A stretch of 14,593 nt of DNA from assembly GCA_024654265.1 (NCBI GenBank), contig JANLIO010000074.1, positions 1 through 14,593 on the forward strand. The letters run 5' to 3'. The stretch comes from a bacterium. GTDB taxonomy: Bacteria; Patescibacteriota; Patescibacteriia; 2-12-FULL-60-25. Within the stretch, counting starts at the first letter, position 1. Each line of letters starts with the position of its first letter. This document shows positions 5,691-14,565 of this stretch, one piece after another. The notes under the pieces are model-generated. The model saw nothing but the letters and a program-made list of their open reading frames with translations, made no database searches and had not been told where the DNA came from. Position numbers and translations under genes: made by a program.

Positions 5691-7433
5691 ATGAACACCA
5701 ATAAAAAAACGAAGCAAAAACAACCAAACGTCTTTGATATGTTGAAGCCGTATACGTCGTTTATTATTCCGTTGATCTTTCTCGCGCTTCTGAGTAACGG
5801 ACTGACGCTGTGGCTTCCGCGACTTTTATCACATGGAATCGACACGTTTTTACGTGGTGAAAATTTCGACGAAGTCCTTTGGCAATTTTTTATTGCGTCC
5901 TTTTGTATTTTTATCCTTGTTTCCCTGCAAAGCATCTTTCAAACGCTTGCGGCGGAGCGTGTTGCGCGTGATTTACGAAATACGCTTTCTGAAAAAATCT
6001 CAATGCATGAGTTTGCCGATGTGCAACGCATCACTCCCTCAAAATTATTGACAAACATCACATCGGATATTGACTCCATTAAAAATGTTGTTGCGCAAGC
6101 GGTTGTTACAATGGTCTCATCCGTGTTTTTAATTGTTGGTGGAAGCTATCTTTTAATCTCAATCAACTGGCGACTTGGCCTTGGCGTGCTTACAATCCTA
6201 CCGATCATCGGGGGCGCATTTTACGTTATCCTTGGAAAGGTACGCGTGCTCTTTTTGAAAACGCGAGAGGTAATTGATTGGTTGAACAAGGTGATTAACG
6301 AGAGCATCCTCGGGTCCGCGCTCATTCGTGTTCTCAATTCGCAAAAACAGGAACATCAGAAGTTTGCAGAAGCGAACCAAGAGGCGAAAGAGATCGGCAT
6401 TCGTATTTTGAAATTATTCTCTGCAATGATTCCGATCATCACGTTTGCATCAAACTTGGCGATTCTGATTATTCTGACGCTTGGCGGACGGTTTGTGATT
6501 CTTGGTTCAATGACATTGGGAGAATTTGCGTCATTTAATAGTTATCTTGCCATTTTAATTTTCCCAATTATTCTTTTGGGCTTCATGAGTAACATTATTG
6601 CGCAGGCACAGGCTTCGTATGGTCGAATCGCGGTCATCCTTTCTGCAAAGGAGCAGAAAGAAGATGGTGATATGGTTGATCCACTGAAGGGGAGCATCCA
6701 GATGGAAAATATCAATTTAATGTACGGTGACAAAACCGCGTTAAAAGATATTTCGTTGCAGATTGAACCGGGGAGCAAGGTTGCGATTATCGGACCAATG
6801 GCAGCGGGGAAAACACAGATGTTGAATTTGTTGATTGGGCTGGTGCGTCCGACAACTGGGGAGATTCTTTACGATCGTGTGAATATTGATCGGTATCAGA
6901 GAGAAAATTTGTACAAGCAGATTGGCTTGGTTTTTCAGGATAGTATTCTTTTTCATGTGAGCCTTCGTGAAAATATTACATTTCATACAGATGTAAAAGA
7001 AGACGACGTGCAATTAGCAATTCAAACGGCGGAGCTGGCAGACTTTATTCAAAATCTTCCGGATGGGTTGGATACAATTGTCTCAGAGCGCGGGACGAGC
7101 GTATCGGGCGGGCAAAAACAACGAATCATGCTTGCTCGCGCGCTGGCAATACATCCAAAGATTCTGTTGCTCGATGATTTTACGGCGCGTGTTGATGCAA
7201 ATACAGAAGTGAAGATTTTGGAAAATGTTGCCAAGAATTATCCGGGCATTACGTTGGTTTCTGTAACGCAAAAGATCTCATCAGTAGAAAAATACGATCA
7301 GATTATTCTCCTCATGGAAGGTGAAATGGTTGGCATGGGGACGCATGAATCATTGATGGCAACATCTCCGGAATACAATCAGATTTATCAATCCCAGCAG
7401 AGCACCAACGAATATGAACTACAATCTACATAA
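5691..7433 (+). CDS. ABC exporter half-transporter with degenerate ATP site
   Basis: The 580-residue protein has an N-terminal six-helix exporter domain (about 15-310) and a C-terminal nucleotide-binding domain. Motifs are Walker A GPMAAGKT (368-375), signature VSGGQ (471-475), Walker B ILLLDD (491-496) and D-loop ARVD. The residue after the Walker B Asp is Asp (D496) instead of the catalytic Glu, and the switch His is Gln (Q527 in VTQKIS). Its own ATP site should therefore be catalytically weak. Its canonical signature complements the partner encoded next door. This pattern defines heterodimeric exporters of the BmrCD/LmrCD/TM287-288 type, which export drugs or lipids. The ATG at 5691 is chosen because AGGTG (5680-5684) lies 6 bases ahead; a GTG at 5682 is the alternative. 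The end overlaps the next gene by 20 bases. Confidence 0.93.
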   Translation: MNTNKKTKQKQPNVFDMLKPYTSFIIPLIFLALLSNGLTLWLPRLLSHGIDTFLRGENFDEVLWQFFIASFCIFILVSLQSIFQTLAAERVARDLRNTLSEKISMHEFADVQRITPSKLLTNITSDIDSIKNVVAQAVVTMVSSVFLIVGGSYLLISINWRLGLGVLTILPIIGGAFYVILGKVRVLFLKTREVIDWLNKVINESILGSALIRVLNSQKQEHQKFAEANQEAKEIGIRILKLFSAMIPIITFASNLAILIILTLGGRFVILGSMTLGEFASFNSYLAILIFPIILLGFMSNIIAQAQASYGRIAVILSAKEQKEDGDMVDPLKGSIQMENINLMYGDKTALKDISLQIEPGSKVAIIGPMAAGKTQMLNLLIGLVRPTTGEILYDRVNIDRYQRENLYKQIGLVFQDSILFHVSLRENITFHTDVKEDDVQLAIQTAELADFIQNLPDGLDTIVSERGTSVSGGQKQRIMLARALAIHPKILLLDDFTARVDANTEVKILENVAKNYPGITLVSVTQKISSVEKYDQIILLMEGEMVGMGTHESLMATSPEYNQIYQSQQSTNEYELQST

Positions 7434-9171
7434 TACAAGCCACCCAAAAAAGACGTCTGCTTGGAAGGCGGGTAAAAAATTGTGGCCGTTGATTGTTCAA
7501 GAAAAAAAGATCATCACCATTGCGTTGATTGCTGTGATTGTGAATTCAGCATTGAATTTGATTGCGCCGAGAATCATTGCGCATACAATCGACACGTATA
7601 TTATTGGGCGTGATTACCACGGTGTTCTTGTCTATGCAGGAATAATTCTTGTTATCTACATGTTGGCGCTCGTGACAAGTTATTTGCAAACTCGTTTAAT
7701 GGGTGGTGTTGGTCAGCGGGTATTGTATCGATTGCGGAATCAGATTTTTCATAAACTCCAATCACTGCCCGTTGCGTTTTTCAATCAAAATAAAGCAGGC
7801 GATCTGATCTCTCGGATTAACAATGACACAGATAAAATCAATCAATTTTTCTCGGAGTCTCTCGTTCGATTCTTTGGGAATATTTTTCTCATGTTTGGAG
7901 CAGTGATTTTTTTGCTCAGTCTTCAAACGCGCTTAGGTGTGGCAACGCTTGCGCCAGCACTGGTGTTGCTTTTGATGACATGGATCTTGTCTCCGTGGGT
8001 AAAAAAGAAGAATGTTGCGAGTGCAACGTCATTAGGCGCCATGAGTTCTGAGGTTCAAGAAAGTTTGAATAATTTTAAGGTGATTATTGCATGTAACCGA
8101 CGCGATTTTTTTAAAAAGCGTTTTCAGGAGGTGAATGACATCAACTATTCGTCTGCGATTGGAGCCGGAATTGCGAATAATACCTTTACACCGATTTATG
8201 GTTTTGCTTCGAACATTGGACAGCTCGTTGTTCTTGCATACGGTATTTCATTGATCTCTTCCGGACAATTTACAATCGGTTTATTGATCAGCTTCCTTTC
8301 GTACGCAAACAGCTTTTACAATCCATTGCGCCAAATTGCCGCATTGTGGGCAAGCTTTCAGACAGCAATGGCAAGTTGGGATCGCGTTCACGAAATTGTA
8401 TCGCTTGATAACAATTTATCCGTTTTTGGGAATATGACGTCGCAAGATGGGACGGCGATTTTGGAATGTAAGAATGTTTATTTTACGTATCCGAGTGGAA
8501 AAGAAGTTTTGCGTGATTTGAATTTGAATCTTGAAAAAGGAAAGACGTACGCACTCGTTGGCCCAACGGGTGGCGGAAAAACGACAACGGCATCATTGAT
8601 CGCTCGGCTGTATGATCCGACACGCGGGCACGTCTTTTTGAATGGACGTGACATTCGAAGCTATTCTCCGGAAGAGCGCGCAAAGAAGATTGGATTTATT
8701 TTGCAAGAGCCTGTCCTGTTTACGGGGACGGTTCGTGAAAATATTTTATATGGAAATGAACAGTATGTATCCCATGATAATGCGCAATTGGAATCTGTTA
8801 TTCAAAAGGCAGGATTGGAAAAATTGCTGAGCCGTTTTGAAAATGGTCTTGAAACAATAGTCACATCCGGTGGTGACGCCGTGAGCCTTGGACAAAAACA
8901 ATTGATTGCCTTTATGAGAGCTGTTCTTCGCGATCCCGAGATTCTTATCTTAGACGAAGCAACTGCCAACATTGATACGGTCACCGAACAGTTGTTGGAT
9001 GATATTTTGAAAAACGTATCACCAAACACAACGAAAATTATCATCGCTCATCGTTTGAACACAATCAAAAATGCAGATGAGATCTTTTTCGTGAACGCCG
9101 GTGAAGTCATTCGTGCTGGTTCAATGGACCATGCGCTGGAAATGCTTCTCCACAATGATCGAAAGAGTTAG
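7414..9171 (+). CDS. ABC exporter half-transporter with catalytic ATP site
   Basis: The 585-residue partner half-transporter has a six-helix membrane domain (about 25-320) and a nucleotide-binding domain. It has Walker A GPTGGGKT (383-390), Walker B ILILDEA with catalytic E515, D-loop ANID (518-521) and switch H546 in IIAHRLNTI, all canonical. Its signature is altered: VSLGQ (490-494) replaces LSGGQ. Paired with the upstream protein, this gives one full site (this Walker A/B plus the partner's SGGQ) and one degenerate site, the known asymmetric arrangement. The gene starts 20 bases inside the upstream gene, so translation is likely coupled and subunits are made in equal amounts. Its stop overlaps the stop of the convergent ligase-like gene by 4 bases, leaving no room for a terminator between them. 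The substrate is unknown. Confidence 0.93.
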   Translation: MNYNLHNTSHPKKTSAWKAGKKLWPLIVQEKKIITIALIAVIVNSALNLIAPRIIAHTIDTYIIGRDYHGVLVYAGIILVIYMLALVTSYLQTRLMGGVGQRVLYRLRNQIFHKLQSLPVAFFNQNKAGDLISRINNDTDKINQFFSESLVRFFGNIFLMFGAVIFLLSLQTRLGVATLAPALVLLLMTWILSPWVKKKNVASATSLGAMSSEVQESLNNFKVIIACNRRDFFKKRFQEVNDINYSSAIGAGIANNTFTPIYGFASNIGQLVVLAYGISLISSGQFTIGLLISFLSYANSFYNPLRQIAALWASFQTAMASWDRVHEIVSLDNNLSVFGNMTSQDGTAILECKNVYFTYPSGKEVLRDLNLNLEKGKTYALVGPTGGGKTTTASLIARLYDPTRGHVFLNGRDIRSYSPEERAKKIGFILQEPVLFTGTVRENILYGNEQYVSHDNAQLESVIQKAGLEKLLSRFENGLETIVTSGGDAVSLGQKQLIAFMRAVLRDPEILILDEATANIDTVTEQLLDDILKNVSPNTTKIIIAHRLNTIKNADEIFFVNAGEVIRAGSMDHALEMLLHNDRKS

Positions 9172-10334
9172 ACGATTGAGGATTGGCGTTTTTTCTCTTG
9201 AATCGTATACGCAATGAAAATCCAAAAGAGGATTGCGAGATCGTTTTTAAAATATGGAACATCAACAAGTCCATGAACAAGAATCGCGGTGATCACGGGG
9301 AGCGCGATTGTTGGATTGGATCGGTACCAGCGAATCAGAATCCAGCTAAATGAGATGACTCCAAGAAGTCCGAGTTCGCTCCAAAAGGTGAGAAGAATAT
9401 TGTGCGGGTATTGAAAAATTTCCATCCACTCGGCGTGATGATAGGGCGCAATGACATCCGGGTACGCGCCAAGTCCTGCGCCAAAAAGTGGATGATCAAC
9501 GAGCATGGTTCGTGCTTCATCCCACATGACGAGACGAACCTTTCCAGACCAATCGCGGAAAAAGATTTTTTCAAAAACAGGTTCGCGAATGGAGGTAAAG
9601 GAGAGCGCGCTTATGATCAAAAAACTTGAGATGAGGAGTGCGGGGACTCGTGTTTTTTTATTGAAAAGAAGTGTCGCCATGAGCGCAGAAAGAAGGGCGA
9701 TCATCCCTCCGTCGCTTTGCGCAAGCGCACACGCAAGAAAGGCGGAGGAAAATCCAATGGAAGAAAAGATAAAGCGACGAACGTTATTCGTGCCTTGAAT
9801 GATGTACGAGATACACAGCGCCCCAATCGGAACAACGAAAAGAGCGACCGCGTTTGGGTATAAAAATGGGCCCGTGGTTCGGATTCCGGTTGGTGGAATA
9901 TTCCACGGAGCAGGGATCGGAATGACGCCGAGGCGTTGGAGAATGGTCCATATTGTGATGAGGATGATGACGCTAAAAAATCCGAATGCGAGATGGCGGG
10001 AATCTTCTTTTGTCGTCATGACATCTCGAAGCATCATGAAAACGAGAATTGGTTCAATGAAATATGCGCGAAATAAACCGAGTGCTGAAATATGATTTGG
10101 AGCAACGAGGACGGAGATAATTCCTGCAAAAAGAAAGAGCAACATTGGAAAAAAGAACGGGGAATCTTTTTGTGAGCGAAAAAAATGTGGGGAGTTCTTT
10201 TTTGAAAATAACCATATTCCACATGTCGCAAGAATGATGAGTTCAAGAAGCGTTGTCGGGAATGGGCCAATATGAAAACGCACTTCATATACAAGAAGGG
10301 CAAATGGAAGAAGAAAAAGGAGTCGCGATTTCAT
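9168..10334 (-). CDS. O-antigen ligase/polymerase family membrane protein (Wzy/WaaL-like)
   Basis: This 388-residue protein has about 10-12 hydrophobic helices and belongs to the O-antigen ligase superfamily (Wzy_C). Family landmarks are TGPFLYPNAVALF (154-166), LAQSDGG (204-210), and the large outer loop with R267, MWDEARTMLVDHPLFGAGLGAYP (270-292) and the QYPHNILLTFWSELGLLG block (308-325; H311 is a likely catalytic residue). HGLVDVPYFKND (354-365) is near the C-terminus. Such proteins polymerise or transfer lipid-linked glycans outside the membrane. Ligase and polymerase cannot be separated by sequence alone; the adjacent Wzx-type flippase favours a polysaccharide polymerase or S-layer/surface-glycan ligase. 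The start ATG shares one base with the flippase stop (TAATG), implying coupled translation. No Shine-Dalgarno sequence is needed or seen. Confidence 0.88.
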   Translation of the reverse strand: MKSRLLFLLPFALLVYEVRFHIGPFPTTLLELIILATCGIWLFSKKNSPHFFRSQKDSPFFFPMLLFLFAGIISVLVAPNHISALGLFRAYFIEPILVFMMLRDVMTTKEDSRHLAFGFFSVIILITIWTILQRLGVIPIPAPWNIPPTGIRTTGPFLYPNAVALFVVPIGALCISYIIQGTNNVRRFIFSSIGFSSAFLACALAQSDGGMIALLSALMATLLFNKKTRVPALLISSFLIISALSFTSIREPVFEKIFFRDWSGKVRLVMWDEARTMLVDHPLFGAGLGAYPDVIAPYHHAEWMEIFQYPHNILLTFWSELGLLGVISFSWILIRWYRSNPTIALPVITAILVHGLVDVPYFKNDLAILFWIFIAYTIQEKKRQSSIV

Positions 10335-11794
10335 TATTCGATCGGGTCTTTAAGGGGTGGTGTGTCACGACGGAATGTGATCATTTCAAGAACGGTTTCT
10401 TTTTTGACCGCTCCGGTGATCATGAGAAGTGATACGTAGATTGCAATGGCAAGAAGCACAGGGACGGCAAGCGGTTTATCACGAAGTGGCCAAATGGCGA
10501 ATGCCATGAGCGCGGAAGAAGCAATTGCCTTGAGCGAAGCGGATGGTTTCCATTTTGCGCCAGACAATCGAATGAGCAGAGCGGTTGCGCCAAGCGCGAT
10601 CAACCCTTCAGACAGAACAGTGAGCCACGCGGCAGCCCAGATTCCGTAGGTTGGAATAAAAAGAATGTACCCCGTGAGTGTCACGATGGCGACGGCAACA
10701 TATAAGGGGAGCATTTTTCGCTGTGCGTTCAATGCAACGATACCGTACGACGAAATTGTGCCAAAAAAGATTGCGCCAACTGCGAGGACAAGAATACGGA
10801 GAACATTTCCAGACGCAGAAAACTCCGGACCGGCGACCAAGATCATCCCCGGTGTTGCGAGGACAAGTGTTCCGGCGATAAGAGGAACGGCAATCATGGT
10901 CATGGCGTTGTAGGAGTTGCTGAGGAGTTTTGAAAAGTGTTGTTTTTTCTTGTCCGCCCAACTTTTTGCAATCATGGGGAGGAGAACGCCGGAATACATA
11001 AATGGGATCGTGACGAGGATTTCCAGCACGCGATATGCCGCGCCGTAGATTCCGACTTCGGCCTGTGGACGAACGAATGACAGAATCAAAGTATCTGCCT
11101 TGAAGTAGAGAAGGTTGAAGAGAATGGAAACACCGATGGGCCAACTTCGTTTGAGGAGCTGTTTCCAAAAAACAAAATCAACGTTCCAGTGAAAGTTCGC
11201 GTACTGTCGAGCAATGAAAAAGTTCACAAGGAACGACACTGTGCTTCCAAGCGAGACAAAGAGAACGATAGGTATTAAGCCAAGACCAAACGCGCGCGCA
11301 ATCAAAACCCCGATTAAAAGAATGACACGCCCTGTCACTTCACTGATGGCAACAATGTGCATTTTGAGGTGACGTTGTTGAACACCGATAACGATCTGAT
11401 TCAATGCGGTTGTAAAGAACGACGCCCAGATGGCAAAGAGCGCGATTTTTAATTCAAGCGGGTAGGGAAAGAGAAGTCCGATGATCGGCGCAAGAGAGAG
11501 GATGATGAGCGCCGTAATTGTTCGAAGTGTGAACGTGGCGCTGACAACGCGATTCTCATACTCCGTATCTCCCGCTCGCTCACCAAGCATTTGAACGATC
11601 ATAACGTTCAACCCAAAGTCGAGTGTAATTGCAAAAAATTGAAGGAATGCGTTTGCTGTTGAGTACATGCCAAAGCCCTCTTGTCCAAGGTGGCGAGTCA
11701 TGAGTGCCACAACAAAAATACCGAGGATCGTTGAAACGATTTTTCCGGCAATTTGAATCCCCGTATTTTGAGCAAGCGCACGCGTGACGGACAT
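10334..11794 (-). CDS. Wzx-like polysaccharide flippase (MOP superfamily)
   Basis: The 486-residue protein has 12-14 predicted membrane helices throughout. Its N-terminus is the classic polysaccharide-transporter start: NTGIQIAGKIVSTILGIFVVALMTRHLGQEGFGMYS (residues about 10-45) with the R-x-LG-x-E-x-x-G-x-Y motif, then a second GVSILFNLLYFKADTLILS-type helix around 230-250 and the VGIYGAAYR segment. These place it in the RfbX/Wzx group of the MOP superfamily, which flips undecaprenyl-linked oligosaccharides across the cytoplasmic membrane. It is the first gene of a two-gene minus-strand unit with the ligase/polymerase-like gene. MurJ (lipid II flippase) is a less likely alternative, because the N-terminal motif and partner gene fit Wzx better. 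It is transcribed from the 66-base region shared with the divergent SpoIID gene. Confidence 0.9.
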   Translation of the reverse strand: MSVTRALAQNTGIQIAGKIVSTILGIFVVALMTRHLGQEGFGMYSTANAFLQFFAITLDFGLNVMIVQMLGERAGDTEYENRVVSATFTLRTITALIILSLAPIIGLLFPYPLELKIALFAIWASFFTTALNQIVIGVQQRHLKMHIVAISEVTGRVILLIGVLIARAFGLGLIPIVLFVSLGSTVSFLVNFFIARQYANFHWNVDFVFWKQLLKRSWPIGVSILFNLLYFKADTLILSFVRPQAEVGIYGAAYRVLEILVTIPFMYSGVLLPMIAKSWADKKKQHFSKLLSNSYNAMTMIAVPLIAGTLVLATPGMILVAGPEFSASGNVLRILVLAVGAIFFGTISSYGIVALNAQRKMLPLYVAVAIVTLTGYILFIPTYGIWAAAWLTVLSEGLIALGATALLIRLSGAKWKPSASLKAIASSALMAFAIWPLRDKPLAVPVLLAIAIYVSLLMITGAVKKETVLEMITFRRDTPPLKDPIE

Positions 11795-11860
11795 GGCGTA
11801 AAGGTATCAGAGATTGGTGGAATTTGGAATGTATTTGTAAAAATGTGCTATCCTTTTTAG
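11795..11860. promoter_or_regulatory. Divergent promoter region with a leaderless-type rightward start
   Basis: Only 66 bases separate two divergent ATGs. Rightward, TGC-TATCCT (11846-11854) is an extended -10; TTGGAA (11824-11829) is a poor -35 at 19 bases. The -10 ends 6 bases before the SpoIID ATG, so the transcript would start at or next to the start codon. Leftward, GATACCTT lies 6-8 bases before the flippase ATG in a similar arrangement, but is weaker. Neither gene has a Shine-Dalgarno sequence. Confidence 0.5.
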
Positions 11861-14176
11861 ATGAATCGTATCAATCATTTCGCTGTACGATGGTCTTTTC
11901 GGGTCGCCTCTTGTTTCGTGGTTGGTTTCTTCGCGTTTTTCCTTTTGATATCGTCTGCGCATGCCGGTGAAACGTACACGGCAGAGGTATCATCGGGGGC
12001 TGTTACTTTGGCGCCGAGTCAGGTGAAGCTCATTACTTTAAAGTTCAAAAATACGGGAGTATCCACGTGGACGTCGGGGGTGAACAAGACGGCCGTTTAT
12101 TTGTATGGGAAGAGTACGCCGTTTTATCACGCGTCGTGGAAGGCGAATGATCTTCCCGTTGCGATCCAACAATTGACAGTTCGGCAGGGTCAAATGGCAA
12201 GTGCCTCCTTTTATGTGACAGCGCCAAAAACACCCGGAGTGTACACGGAACGATTCCTTCTTTCGTACGGACCAAACCTTTGGGTGAAAGGATCGGTTGT
12301 GACAGTGACGTTTACAGTGACGAACGAGATCGCCACGCCGGTCGTACCCGTGGCAACAGAAGCCGTTGCCCCGTCATCCGCGTGGAGTGCGGAGCTTGTG
12401 AGTTTGGGCGGGATTGAGTGGCATCTGGAGCCAGGGGCAAATACATTCGTGAATGTAAAATTAAAGAACACGGGATCAAAAACGTGGAAGCGGGAAGGAT
12501 TGGCATTTGTCTCTCTCTATACTTGGGAGCCGAAATATCGGACAAGCCCTTTTGCAACATCACTGTGGAAGTCGGGTGGGCAAGCGGGTTTTTTGGTGGA
12601 AGATGAGGTAAAGACCGGGCAAACGGGAACGCTTCGAATGGAAATACGCGCTCCGCAGAAAGAAGGAACATACAGCGAAACATTTCAACTCGCAGCGGAA
12701 AATACGGCATGGATTTCCGGTGGAACAATCACACTCCCAATCCAAGTTGGAGGTACGACTGTTGCGGTTTCGTCTCCTGCGGTAACAACAGAAGTGCCGT
12801 CCACGAGCCAGACGGGTACAACAGATTTATCCGCATATCAATCCGTTCTATTGTTAACTTCAAATCGCTCGGTCACGCTCGCAGGGAACGGACGAATTGA
12901 ATTAACACATGGGTTTAAGAATTCCGGTTCTATTGAATGGGGATCACGTGGTTTACAACTTGTTGGACTCACGCCTTCTGATCGACCCGGAGCAAGTGTT
13001 CGGGACACATCATGGGAGTCGGATTCAAAAGCCGTTACCATCAATGCACCAACAAAACCGGGGGAGATTGGATTTGTAAATTATACATTGAAAGCACCGG
13101 CGCTCGTTGGAAGCTATACGGCAACGTTTCAATTGATGGCAGATGGGAATGAGGTGGCAGGTGGAGAAATTGAAATCCCAATCACGGTGACGTCAGATGG
13201 TGTTGTTGATTCAAATCCAATCGTAATTCCAAATGTTCCGATTCAAGATCCGTCATCAACGGAGCCTCCCATTTTAGACGCACTTGCAGGGCAACTTCCG
13301 GATGAACCGATTATCCGAGTCGGGATTTATGCGACAACAGACGACACGAGTTTAGTTCGAGCGATTCAGGGTGGAATGAAGGCCCTGAAGAACGGCGTCG
13401 TGGTGTGTACATATAAAAAGATGGAGGTTGTAACAGCGCACTATAATCGTACAACAGGTTTGTACTCACTCTCCGGCCCCGGGTGTTCGGACTCAGGCTC
13501 TCAATACTATGTGATGCAGGCAGAGGACGGGATTGCGCCACTCGAAGTTACGGATTTCTCGCGCCCTGTTTCGTGGTTGCCGGGGGCAAATGACAATACG
13601 TTCCGCGCACACCTTGAACTTCGATATACGCCAAAGACAGATAAAGTTTGGTTGATAAACGAACTTCCAATTGAATATTATCTTTACGGCCTTGCTGAAA
13701 CATCTGATGTGAGCCCGCTTGAATTCCAAAAGACATTACTCACGGCGGCGCGGACATATGCGATGTATCACGTGAATCGTGGGACGAAGCATGCGGATGA
13801 ATTTTTTACGGTTGATGCAAAATTTGATCAGGTGTATCGCGGATATGGGCAAGAAGCGCGAAGTCCGAATATCGTAAAAGGGATTAATGCCACACGTGGA
13901 TATATTGTGACGTACAACGGAACGCTTGCGATCACACCATATTTTTCACGATCTGATGGAAGAACACGGAATTGGAATGAAGTGTGGGGAGGAAGCGGAT
14001 ATCCATGGCTCGTGTCTGTGCCGGTTCCGCATGATATTGGCCAGACGCTTTGGGGACACGGTGTTGGCCTTTCCGCACGCGGTGCGCTCTACATGGCGTC
14101 AAAAGATAGCGCCACATTTGATGTGATCCTAAAGCATTTCTATCAAGGGACAGAGTTACGCAGAGCGTATAAGTAA
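11861..14176 (+). CDS. Secreted protein with three NBR1-like Ig domains and a SpoIID lytic transglycosylase domain
   Basis: The 771-residue protein begins with a signal peptide (basic start, hydrophobic 15-30, cleavage after SSAHA at 35). Three repeated Ig-like domains follow (about 36-153, 173-296 and 325-444). Each has an LxPG/LAPS-type start, a FKNTG/LKNTG/FKNSG turn before S-x-x-W and a closing G-x-Y-T/S-x-x-F-x-L strand, as in N_BRCA1_IG. A Pro-rich linker leads to the SpoIID domain (about 484-771). This has the NELPIEYYLYGLAE block with likely catalytic E613, LLTAARTYAM, FSRSDGRT (695-702) and GHGVGLSARGA (732-742). SpoIID enzymes cleave peptidoglycan glycan strands denuded of stem peptides. 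There is no partner amidase nearby. A cell-wall remodelling role outside sporulation is inferred, with the Ig domains as spacers or wall/glycan-binding modules. The start lies 6 bases after an extended -10. Confidence 0.9.
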   Translation: MNRINHFAVRWSFRVASCFVVGFFAFFLLISSAHAGETYTAEVSSGAVTLAPSQVKLITLKFKNTGVSTWTSGVNKTAVYLYGKSTPFYHASWKANDLPVAIQQLTVRQGQMASASFYVTAPKTPGVYTERFLLSYGPNLWVKGSVVTVTFTVTNEIATPVVPVATEAVAPSSAWSAELVSLGGIEWHLEPGANTFVNVKLKNTGSKTWKREGLAFVSLYTWEPKYRTSPFATSLWKSGGQAGFLVEDEVKTGQTGTLRMEIRAPQKEGTYSETFQLAAENTAWISGGTITLPIQVGGTTVAVSSPAVTTEVPSTSQTGTTDLSAYQSVLLLTSNRSVTLAGNGRIELTHGFKNSGSIEWGSRGLQLVGLTPSDRPGASVRDTSWESDSKAVTINAPTKPGEIGFVNYTLKAPALVGSYTATFQLMADGNEVAGGEIEIPITVTSDGVVDSNPIVIPNVPIQDPSSTEPPILDALAGQLPDEPIIRVGIYATTDDTSLVRAIQGGMKALKNGVVVCTYKKMEVVTAHYNRTTGLYSLSGPGCSDSGSQYYVMQAEDGIAPLEVTDFSRPVSWLPGANDNTFRAHLELRYTPKTDKVWLINELPIEYYLYGLAETSDVSPLEFQKTLLTAARTYAMYHVNRGTKHADEFFTVDAKFDQVYRGYGQEARSPNIVKGINATRGYIVTYNGTLAITPYFSRSDGRTRNWNEVWGGSGYPWLVSVPVPHDIGQTLWGHGVGLSARGALYMASKDSATFDVILKHFYQGTELRRAYK

Positions 14177-14212
14177 TGTTTTTTGATCGTAGAAATAGAG
14201 AATGTAGAATAC

Positions 14213-14246
14213 ATCTGTCATCCTCGGGTTTAACCCGGGGATCCAG
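14213..14246 (+). repeat. GTCATCC palindromic intergenic repeat, copy 1
   Basis: ATCTGTCATCCTCGGGTTTA continues to GGATCCAG. CCTCGGGT and ACCCGGGG form an 8-pair stem with a TTA loop. The same 34 bases recur at 14492-14525 with one difference (GGATCCAG versus GGACCCAG). It lies 36 bases after the SpoIID stop and might stop transcription, but lacks a T tract. Confidence 0.85.
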
Positions 14247-14254
14247 AATCAAAG

Positions 14255-14305
14255 GAGATGTGGGATGTGGAATATAGAATTTAGAATTTGGAATATTGGA
14301 TATAT
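14255..14305 (+). repeat. Degenerate GAATTTRGAAT simple repeat
   Basis: Short units of the form GGAATATAGAATTTAGAATTT run through this AT-rich stretch. They return at 14458-14491 (GAATATGGAATTTGGAATTT), each time just before a palindromic GTCATC repeat. A single GGAATTTGGAAT also occurs at 11819-11830. No coding potential is seen. Confidence 0.5.
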
Positions 14306-14307
14306 CC

Positions 14308-14337
14308 GTCATCTCGACCGTAGCGGAGAGATCCCTC
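14308..14337 (+). repeat. GTCATCTCGACC-type intergenic repeat
   Basis: GTCATCTCGACCGTAGCGGA then GAGATCCCTC has short arms ATCTC (14311-14315) and GAGAT (14328-14332). The GTCAT...GAGAT...C layout resembles a short intergenic repeat type seen in many bacterial genomes. It is a different sequence class from the GTCATCCTCGGG copies but shares the GTCATC entry. Confidence 0.5.
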
Positions 14338-14381
14338 TTCAAATAGATCCATTCCTTTCTAAAAAAGTTAGACCACTCTTC

Positions 14382-14410
14382 GTCACTTTTTGTCACATCA
14401 CAAAAGTGAC
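14382..14410. repeat. GTCACTTTT inverted repeat
   Basis: GTCACTTTT (14382-14390) and AAAAGTGAC (14402-14410) are perfect 9-bp arms with an 11-base loop that itself contains TGTCAC. AAAAAA follows on the right. Read leftward, the stem is preceded by TTTTTTGT rather than followed by a T run, so terminator function is not clear. Confidence 0.65.
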
Positions 14411-14491
14411 ACAAAAAAGATGTTGGGGGTCGGCTGAACTCGTTCGACTTTTGAGGGGAATTTAGAATATGGAATTTGGAATTTGGAATAT

Positions 14492-14525
14492 ATCTGTCAT
14501 CCTCGGGTTTAACCCGGGGACCCAG
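14492..14525 (+). repeat. GTCATCC palindromic intergenic repeat, copy 2
   Basis: This is the second copy of 14213-14246 with one base changed. It is followed 40 bases later by a related unit in the opposite orientation at the window end, so the pair could form a larger stem (CCAGGAT at 14522-14528 against ATCCTGG at 14567-14573). Confidence 0.85.
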
Positions 14526-14565
14526 GATATAATAGTGCGCTTTATCTAAATAGGAATTACTCTTT

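Noticed and set aside
10608..11168. 186-residue minus-strand frame inside the flippase gene
   Set aside because: Arg/His/Ser-rich shifted frame of the flippase; no start signal or recognisable domain.
13932..14414. 160-residue minus-strand frame crossing the SpoIID end and the repeats
   Set aside because: It reads through palindromic repeats and antisense to the SpoIID domain; composition is not protein-like.
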